Shown here: one piece after another, positions 5,834-11,068 of the stretch
Layout: each line of letters starts with the position of its first letter
How positions within the stretch are numbered: position 1 is the first letter of the stretch
DNA from: an uncultured Clostridia bacterium
GTDB taxonomy: Bacteria > Bacillota > Clostridia > TANB77 > CAG-465
DNA length: 11,068 bases
Direction of reading: 5' to 3'
Assembly: GCA_934132895.1 (NCBI GenBank)
Contig: CAKPAG010000019.1
Coordinates: 1-11,068, forward strand
The notes under the pieces: generated by a model
What the model was told of the DNA's origin: nothing
Database searches by the model: none
The model's input: the letters and a program-made list of their open reading frames with translations, nothing else
Position numbers and translations under genes: made by a program

Positions 5834-6056
5834 TAAAAGAAAAAAGATGCTAAAAGGTTCTGGTGTATTAGTAGTTATACTTTCAGCTATTACTTTTTCA
5901 ATATATGTATCATCAAATTTTGCTGAAGCAGAACATTATAGTATAATGCAAGATAAATATGAAAAAAATATAAAAGAATATTACGAAAAAGATCTAGAAG
6001 ATATTGATGATTTTTATGAAAAAGTCATTGAAAAAAATAAACAAAATGATATATAA
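5826..6056 (+). CDS. Very short PilX-like minor pilin candidate
   Basis: 76 residues. A basic leader (MNSKRKKMLKGSG) precedes a hydrophobic helix (about 14-29, VLVVILSAITFSIYV). The remaining ~45 residues are charged and helical, rich in Lys, Glu, Asp and Tyr. The GxGVLVVILS start resembles the PilX/GspK-type N-terminus, which also tends to lack Glu5, but the usual globular domain is missing. I chose ATG 5826 because AGGAG (5812-5816) lies 9 bases before it. ATG 5817 follows that site directly and ATG 5793 lies upstream of it. The gene overlaps the preceding gene by 8 bases in another frame. It may be a truncated tip pilin or simply a bitopic membrane protein. Confidence 0.6.
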   Translation: MNSKRKKMLKGSGVLVVILSAITFSIYVSSNFAEAEHYSIMQDKYEKNIKEYYEKDLEDIDDFYEKVIEKNKQNDI

Positions 6057-6090
6057 TATATAAGATATATAACATGGAGGTAAATGATAT

Positions 6091-7728
6091 ATGTTTGAAA
6101 ATGTTAGGGCTAAAAAGAGCCCAATTGGTATTGAATTTATAAAAAGAGGTTTATTAACTGATTCACAAGTTGACCGTGTACTTGAATATCAAAAGCAGCA
6201 CAGAGATTTAAAATTTGCTGAAATTGTTGATATTTTAGATATGTGTGATAAGACTAAATTACTTGAAGCTTTAGCTGATAAAATTCAAGTAACTCCTGTA
6301 ATGCTGGATAATGATCTTGATATAAATCCTGTACAGTTTTTACCAAGAGATATCATAATCAATTATAAAGCATTACCATTTGAACTTGATGGAAATACTT
6401 TAAAAATAGCTTTCGCAGACCCACAAAATGCAGCTAAGGTAAAAGAAATTGAACTTTTACTTATGAATAAAGGTTTCAATATAGAAATTTATGTTACATT
6501 ATATACTAGTATAATGAATCAAATTTCAAATATAAAAAATGTGGATACAAGCTATGTAAATAAAGAAGAAGAAGACGTTTCAAAACTTGTAGATAACATT
6601 ATAATGACTGCTATTCAAAGAAGAGCCAGTGACATTCATGTTGAACCAATGGAAGATAAATTAAGAATAAGATTTAGAATTGATGGTGATTTAATCACAA
6701 TTACAGAACTTCCAAAGAAAAGACAAGATGTATTCATAGGAAGACTTAAAGCTATTTCTAATATGCACCAAGAAATTACTTATGACCAAGATGGTAGTAT
6801 AAATACATATGAAAATTATAGTATTCGTGTATCTTCTCAAAAGAATGTAAATGGAGAAAAATTTGTACTTAGACTTTTAAAGAAAAACTTAGAATCTAGA
6901 AGTTTATTTGAACTTGGATTTCCAGATAATCCAGAACTAGTTGATAAGGCTTTCAATAAAAGAAACAGTATGATACTTGTTTGTGCGCCTACAGGTGAAG
7001 GTAAAACTACTACACTATATAGTGCTATTGAATATTTAGATAGACCTGAAATTAACATTATTTCAATTGAAAACCCAGTTGAACGTAGAATACCTGGAAT
7101 TAACCAAGTAGAAATAGGGCCTAATGTAACATTCCCATCTGCTTTAAGAACTGTTTTAAGACAAGACCCTGATATTGTTCTAGTAGGTGAAATAAGGGAT
7201 GAAGAAACTGCTAAAATAGCCATTGAAGCTGGTCAAACAGGTCACTTAGTTTTAAGTACAATACATACAATTGATGCAGTTGAAGCAATTACAAGAATAA
7301 GAAAAATGGGAATATCAGATTATGATGTATCGGCAACATTAGTTACAACAATATCACAAAGATTGGTAAGAAGACTTTGCGATAAATGTAAAAAGCCACA
7401 TACTTTGACTGATGAAGATAAAAAATATATTGAAAGAGTAACCAAAAAAACAGGTTATGAATTTGATTTAAGTAATATTCAAATGTATGAACCAGTTGGA
7501 TGTAAATATTGTAACGATATTGGTTATTTTGAAAGAATTGCAATGTTTGAAATTGTATGCTTTGATGAATATATTAAAGATATGATTTCAGAAGGAAAAT
7601 CTACAATAGACATTCGTAAATATTTGATAGCAAATACAGAATATGAACCTTTAATTGTAGATGGTGTAAAGAAAGCATTAGCTGGTATTACTACATTAGA
7701 TGAAATAAGGAAAAAAGTAATAATATAA
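6091..7728 (+). CDS. pilB: PilB, type IV pilus extension ATPase
   Basis: 545 residues, full length for the family. Residues 1-150 form an MshEN/GspE-N type domain. The ATPase core follows: SDIHVEP (180-186), Walker A APTGEGKT (299-306), the acidic EN/DPVE box (327-331), Walker B DIVLVGEIRDE (361-371) with Glu367, and the His box LVLSTIHT (386-393). A four-Cys zinc site, C430/C433 and C471/C474, is typical of PilB/GspE and absent from PilT. This cytoplasmic hexamer would power pilin extraction and filament growth through PilC. Deviations are Glu in the Walker A loop where Ser is usual and TYDQDG where RRPQDG is usual (230-235). GGAGG at 6076-6080 lies 10 bases before the ATG. It lies directly upstream of pilT. 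Confidence 0.95.
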   Translation: MFENVRAKKSPIGIEFIKRGLLTDSQVDRVLEYQKQHRDLKFAEIVDILDMCDKTKLLEALADKIQVTPVMLDNDLDINPVQFLPRDIIINYKALPFELDGNTLKIAFADPQNAAKVKEIELLLMNKGFNIEIYVTLYTSIMNQISNIKNVDTSYVNKEEEDVSKLVDNIIMTAIQRRASDIHVEPMEDKLRIRFRIDGDLITITELPKKRQDVFIGRLKAISNMHQEITYDQDGSINTYENYSIRVSSQKNVNGEKFVLRLLKKNLESRSLFELGFPDNPELVDKAFNKRNSMILVCAPTGEGKTTTLYSAIEYLDRPEINIISIENPVERRIPGINQVEIGPNVTFPSALRTVLRQDPDIVLVGEIRDEETAKIAIEAGQTGHLVLSTIHTIDAVEAITRIRKMGISDYDVSATLVTTISQRLVRRLCDKCKKPHTLTDEDKKYIERVTKKTGYEFDLSNIQMYEPVGCKYCNDIGYFERIAMFEIVCFDEYIKDMISEGKSTIDIRKYLIANTEYEPLIVDGVKKALAGITTLDEIRKKVII

Positions 7729-7773
7729 TATTTCTATTATATTTATTAATCAAAATATATAAGGGGAGTTTTT

Positions 7774-8868
7774 ATGGATTTAATATATTCAATATTACAA
7801 AAAGGAATAAATTTAGAAGCAACTGATATACATCTTGCTCCAGGTGAAGTACCTGTATATAGAATAAATAGAAAATTATTTTTCGCAGAAAGTATGTTGC
7901 CACTAAGCCCTGAAAATTTAGAAATGATGTTAGATTATTTTGCCAAAGAAACTCCTGGACTTTTAGAGACAATAGAGCAAAAAAAGCAAGCAGACTTTTC
8001 TTATGGATATGCAGGGCATAGATATAGAATAAATATAGCTAGAACAAAAGGAAGCTTATCATTTTCTATTAGGGTAATACCTAATGGTGAAATAAATGTT
8101 GATGCTATGGGACTTACTCCAATTATTCAAAAATTAAAGAAGATTGATTCAGGACTTGTACTTATAACAGGTAAAGTTAACTCTGGTAAATCAACTACTA
8201 TGAATGCATATATTCAAGAAGTAAATAAAGTAGCAAATAAAAAGATTGTTACTTTAGAAGATCCAATAGAATACGTACATACACCAAATAAATCTCTTAT
8301 AATTCAAAGAGAAGTAGGAGAAGAGTTAGATGTATTAAGTTATTACGATGGACTTATAAACCTATTAAGAGAAGATGCAGATATTGCAGTAATAGGAGAA
8401 ATAAGAGATAGAAAAACTATGGATGTAGCACTTGATTTAGCTGAATCTGGTGGACTTGTAATAGGTACACTTCATACAAGATCTTGTGGAGAAACATTGG
8501 AAAGAATAATTAATTTATACGACCCAGTAGAACAAGCAACTATAAAAAATACAGTATCTAATGTATTAAAACTTGTAGTTTCACAAAAACTTGTAGTAGG
8601 AACAAATAATGCGTTATTAATGGTTCCAGAAGTTATGGTTGTAAATAATACAATAGCTGCTCACATAAGACAAGAGAAATTTAATGTTTCTGAAATAGAG
8701 GATGCAATACATACACAGAGTGATTACGGTTCACTTAGTTTTGAACTATCTTTTGCAGATTTATATACTAGAAGATTAATTGATATACAAACAATAAAAG
8801 ATAATATACCACCTGAAAGAATGGAAATTGTAAAAAGTAATATAGCAAGAATGGGCGGTAATATGTAA
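7774..8868 (+). CDS. pilT: PilT, type IV pilus retraction ATPase
   Basis: 364 residues, the usual PilT length. It has an N-terminal PAS-like domain with ATDIHL (16-21), Walker A GKVNSGKS (133-140), LEDPIEY (161-167), Walker B DIAVIGEIRD (203-212) with Glu209, and GTLHT (231-235). It lacks the tetracysteine zinc site of PilB. PilT drives filament depolymerisation and thus twitching or DNA uptake, so its presence implies retractable pili. Departures from consensus are Lys-Val-Asn in the P-loop in place of Pro-Thr-Gly, and AESGGL where AETGHL is usual, which replaces one His of the His box. The C-terminal AIRxGK-like segment is diverged. AAGGGGAG at 7761-7768 precedes the ATG by 5 bases. It lies between pilB and pilC, 45 and 23 bases away respectively. 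Confidence 0.95.
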   Translation: MDLIYSILQKGINLEATDIHLAPGEVPVYRINRKLFFAESMLPLSPENLEMMLDYFAKETPGLLETIEQKKQADFSYGYAGHRYRINIARTKGSLSFSIRVIPNGEINVDAMGLTPIIQKLKKIDSGLVLITGKVNSGKSTTMNAYIQEVNKVANKKIVTLEDPIEYVHTPNKSLIIQREVGEELDVLSYYDGLINLLREDADIAVIGEIRDRKTMDVALDLAESGGLVIGTLHTRSCGETLERIINLYDPVEQATIKNTVSNVLKLVVSQKLVVGTNNALLMVPEVMVVNNTIAAHIRQEKFNVSEIEDAIHTQSDYGSLSFELSFADLYTRRLIDIQTIKDNIPPERMEIVKSNIARMGGNM

Positions 8869-8891
8869 ATTTCTAGAAAGGGGGAAAAAAG

Positions 8892-10235
8892 GTGCCATCA
8901 TATAAATATCGTGTACTTCTTGAAAATGGAAGGATTGGAAGAGGAAAAATAACAGCTACAAATAAAGCTAAAGCAATTGAACTACTTAAAGGAAAAACTT
9001 TACAACCTATATATATAAAAAGATTATATGAAAATAAAAAGAAGTATAGAAGACTTGATTACAAAAGAATTGAAAGAGAAAATCAAAAGCAATTCGTTGA
9101 AAGTATTAGAAAAAGAAGACCTAGAAAGAAAAAGATTGATTTAAATGATATAACATGGGAAGATATTAAAATATCACTTACTCCAATTAAATCTAAAGAT
9201 ATAATAACATTTGTAAATAATTTTTATATATTAAAAAAAGCAAAGTTTAACAATGTTCAGGCTTTACAGTCTTTATATGATGGTGAAGGTAACCCTGCTT
9301 TTAAAGATATAATTGAAGATCTGCTTATTGGCGTTGAGGCCGGTGAGAGATTAAATACAATAATGGAATCATACCCTAAGGTATTTCCACCATTATTCGT
9401 TAACTTTATAAAAGTTGGTGAAGAATCTGGAAACTTGGATACAGCTTTGCTATATGCTAGAGATTATTTGGAGCAAGCAAACGTAATAAGAAAACAAGTA
9501 AAAAAGGCTGTTATTCCTAGAGTACTACAATTTATTTTAATATTTGGTATGATGTTTGCAGCACTAATCATTGGTGTTCCTTTACTTGAAGATGTATATG
9601 CAATGTTTGGTTCAGATCAAGAAATACCAAAAGCCACTATGATTGCACTTAATGTATGTAAATGGATAGGAAATAATGCACTATATTTACTTGCAGGAGC
9701 AGGAATAATATTCCTAATTGTATACATTTATGTTACATCTCCAATGGGAAAATATAAATGGGATAAATTTGTATTAACAGCACCAGTTCTTGGTCCGCTT
9801 ATGACAAATATTACAGTTAGTGAATTTTTCCAAGCTATGCTTCTTAACCTAAAAAATGGTATGAGAATACAAGAGTCGTTAGAAGTATCTAAAAATGTAA
9901 CTAGAAACTACTATTTCTTGTCTGCGATTGAAGCTGGTAAAGCAAATACAATTTCAGGTGCTTCTTGGATTGAACCTTTTGAAGAGAAGAAACTATTTAA
10001 ACCTATGGTAAGAGAAATGGTAACTATAGGTATGAAAACAGACTTATCAGAAATGATGGCTAAGGTTAATGAATATATTCGTGCTGAAGTAAAAGAATCT
10101 TTAGATGTATTTACAAAAGTATTACCTGATATTTCATATCTATTTGTGGGAATCATGCTAATAGCATTTGTAATTACAGTAATGATACCACTTACAAATG
10201 TATATATGGGTGGATTTATACAAATGCCATCTTAA
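8892..10235 (+). CDS. pilC: PilC, type IV pilus inner-membrane platform protein (GTG start)
   Basis: 447 residues. An N-terminal YKYRVLLENGR domain and a very basic linker (48-82) precede two T2SSF (GspF) domains, at about 101-230 and 306-432. Membrane helices lie near 207-234, 258-282 and 412-438. The first repeat keeps the family hallmark VGEESGNLDTAL (175-186). In the second repeat the matching place reads IGMKTDLSEMM (379-389), losing the GExxG pattern. PilC sits in the membrane and couples PilB and PilT rotation to pilin addition or removal. The start is GTG: AAAGGGGG at 8877-8884 lies 7 bases before it, and no suitable ATG lies nearby in frame. It is the last gene of the pil operon and is convergent with the next gene. 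Confidence 0.93.
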   Translation: MPSYKYRVLLENGRIGRGKITATNKAKAIELLKGKTLQPIYIKRLYENKKKYRRLDYKRIERENQKQFVESIRKRRPRKKKIDLNDITWEDIKISLTPIKSKDIITFVNNFYILKKAKFNNVQALQSLYDGEGNPAFKDIIEDLLIGVEAGERLNTIMESYPKVFPPLFVNFIKVGEESGNLDTALLYARDYLEQANVIRKQVKKAVIPRVLQFILIFGMMFAALIIGVPLLEDVYAMFGSDQEIPKATMIALNVCKWIGNNALYLLAGAGIIFLIVYIYVTSPMGKYKWDKFVLTAPVLGPLMTNITVSEFFQAMLLNLKNGMRIQESLEVSKNVTRNYYFLSAIEAGKANTISGASWIEPFEEKKLFKPMVREMVTIGMKTDLSEMMAKVNEYIRAEVKESLDVFTKVLPDISYLFVGIMLIAFVITVMIPLTNVYMGGFIQMPS

Positions 10236-10252
10236 AAATAATTATAATAAAA

Positions 10253-10282
10253 AGAGGAGAACTAGTTACAAGTTTCTCCTCT
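10253..10282 (-). terminator. Intrinsic terminator between convergent genes
   Basis: AGAGGAGAA (10253-10261) pairs with TTCTCCTCT (10274-10282) in a 9-bp stem. Read on the minus strand, the stem is followed directly by TTTTTATTAT, a good U-tract, so it ends the minus-strand gene, whose stop codon overlaps the stem. On the plus strand only AAATATTATTT follows, so termination of the pil operon here would be weaker. Confidence 0.75.
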
Positions 10283-10766
10283 AAATATTATTTACAAAAG
10301 TATTTGCAGGTGCAGTTACTTTTTTTATTGTACCAATTTTTATTATTGGCATTATACCATTATATTCACCTTTAGAAATTACACCAGTTATTTCTATCCA
10401 TTCATTTTCGGCAAGCTTAGGAGCTTCTTTATAGTCACATAGAATTCCTGCTATTTTATCTTCACCACCTGCTACAACACTTCTTCCACATACAATATAA
10501 TTTTCTTTAAAATCATCTAATCTATATACAAATCCAATTAAATGTACAGTTTTTCCTAGGTTTTCATCTATATTTTCATGAATTGTCTTTAAATTCTGCA
10601 CATAGTTTTCATCGTTAAAGTCATAATCATAATTAGATATATTTGAATTTACGAGACTAAAACTATTTTTAGATCCAAATTCTATTATTGTTGCAATAAA
10701 TAATGCAACTACTACACAAAATATTAATATTTTTTTAAAATCTAGTTTAAAATTAACTACAAACAT
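10281..10766 (-). CDS. Membrane-anchored TIGR03943/YcgQ C-terminal domain protein
   Basis: 161 residues: an N-terminal membrane helix (about 11-30), a spacer, and a C-terminal domain (about 66-160). That domain resembles the end of TIGR03943/YcgQ (DUF1980) proteins: GKTVHLIGFVYR (71-82), WIEITGVI (123-130), a P-I-I-K strand (140-143) and a final P-N-V-like tail. YcgQ proteins usually have several membrane helices and pair with a permease (YcgR/DUF318); here one helix remains and no permease gene is visible. The family's usual Cys-Cys pair after the R-x-hydrophobic strand reads Gly-Gly at 100-101, so a proposed metal-binding role may be lost. The biochemical function of the family is not known to me. 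AGGTG at 10772-10776 lies 5 bases before the ATG. The gene ends in the convergent hairpin. Confidence 0.75.
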   Translation of the reverse strand: MFVVNFKLDFKKILIFCVVVALFIATIIEFGSKNSFSLVNSNISNYDYDFNDENYVQNLKTIHENIDENLGKTVHLIGFVYRLDDFKENYIVCGRSVVAGGEDKIAGILCDYKEAPKLAENEWIEITGVISKGEYNGIMPIIKIGTIKKVTAPANTFVNNI

Positions 10767-10885
10767 AATAACACCTAACCCTTAAAATAGTACTACTAAT
10801 ACATATATATTCTGCTTTTTATTTTATATGAATATATTCCCTTGAAACATTTTTGTAATATTTTTGAAATTTTTTGAAAAAAGTA

Positions 10886-10914
10886 TTGACATATCAGTTG
10901 AAAAATGTTAAGAT
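10886..10914 (+). promoter_or_regulatory. Strong sigma-A promoter P1, probably for an rRNA operon
   Basis: TTGACA (10886-10891), 17-base spacer, TAAGAT (10909-10914). The preceding bases are A- and T-tract rich, like an UP element. Seven bases after the -10 comes G10922, the first base of GTCGCAA, the likely start. An inverted repeat (GATATATG 10930-10937 with 10956-10963) follows in the transcript. Confidence 0.85.
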
Positions 10915-11001
10915 AGAATACGTCGCAAGGATATATGAATTTTAAAAAATTAAAACGTATATCTTAAAAAATAAAATATTTAAAATATTTTAAAAAATAT
11001 C

Positions 11002-11030
11002 TTGACAAAGATAAAGCGATATGTTAAAAT
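11002..11030 (+). promoter_or_regulatory. Strong sigma-A promoter P2, tandem with P1
   Basis: TTGACA (11002-11007), 17-base spacer, TAAAAT (11025-11030). As in P1, seven bases separate the -10 from a G (11038) that begins GTCGCAA. The -35 elements are 116 bases apart. Tandem strong promoters with a shared +1 region are typical of low-GC Gram-positive rRNA operons. Confidence 0.87.
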
Positions 11031-11035
11031 AAATT

Positions 11036-11068
11036 TAGTCGCAAAAAACGACTAGAAAAAGCACATTG
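11036..11068 (+). other. Start of a probable rRNA operon leader with a 5' hairpin
   Basis: TAGTCG (11036-11041) pairs with CGACTA (11049-11054) around CAAAAAA, placing a hairpin right at the inferred 5' end of the P2 transcript. The window ends in GCACATTG, which resembles the (C)ATTGAAAA motif often found ahead of 16S genes in Bacillota. The 16S gene itself is not in the window, so rRNA identity is inferred. Confidence 0.5.

Noticed and set aside
6837..7223. Minus-strand open frame of 128 codons
   Set aside because: It lies entirely inside pilB, opposite its Walker A and B motifs; the sense gene explains the sequence.
1..11068. CRISPR array, insertion sequence or tRNA gene
   Set aside because: No regularly spaced repeats, no transposase motifs or terminal repeats, and no cloverleaf was seen on either strand.

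Overview
This is a very AT-rich window with strong AAGGAGG-type ribosome binding sites, TTGACA-17-TAAAAT promoters, tightly packed genes, and no secretin or other outer-membrane component. That points to a monoderm, low-GC Bacillota, most likely a clostridial (possibly uncultured gut) bacterium. The assignment to Clostridia is inference from composition and gene style.

Most of the window (about 451-10235, plus strand) is one type IV pilus (T4P) locus of eleven co-directional genes. It begins with a 450-base non-coding, A-rich leader. The alignment and inner-membrane assembly genes come first: a natural PilM-PilN fusion, PilO, and two single-pass membrane proteins, of which the first carries a short PilP-like motif and the second is unrecognised. 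Next is a short pilin with a very strong ribosome binding site, bracketed by a 12-bp inverted repeat upstream and a 15-bp hairpin downstream. A good internal promoter (4510-4538) then starts a second block. That block holds a chimera of the PilD N-terminal (A24N) domain and a pilin, a PilW/ComGF-like minor pilin, a tiny PilX-like protein, the extension ATPase PilB, the retraction ATPase PilT and the platform protein PilC. In such a machine PilB and PilT drive polymerisation and depolymerisation of pilins through PilC, while PilM/N/O scaffold the motor. No prepilin peptidase catalytic domain is encoded here, so processing must rely on an enzyme elsewhere.

A convergent minus-strand gene (10281-10766) encodes a small membrane-anchored protein with the TIGR03943/YcgQ C-terminal domain. 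It shares the intergenic gap with the pil operon, and a hairpin there with a U-tract on the minus strand looks like its terminator.

The right end (10886-11068) contains two near-consensus sigma-A promoters 116 bp apart. Each is followed, after the same 7-base discriminator length, by the same GTCGCAA start sequence. This looks like the tandem promoter region of a ribosomal RNA operon whose 16S gene would lie beyond the window.

The most unusual points are the A24N-pilin fusion lacking the peptidase domain, the PilM-PilN fusion with an eroded actin-like nucleotide site, the pilin lacking Glu at +5, and the hairpins around the pilin gene.
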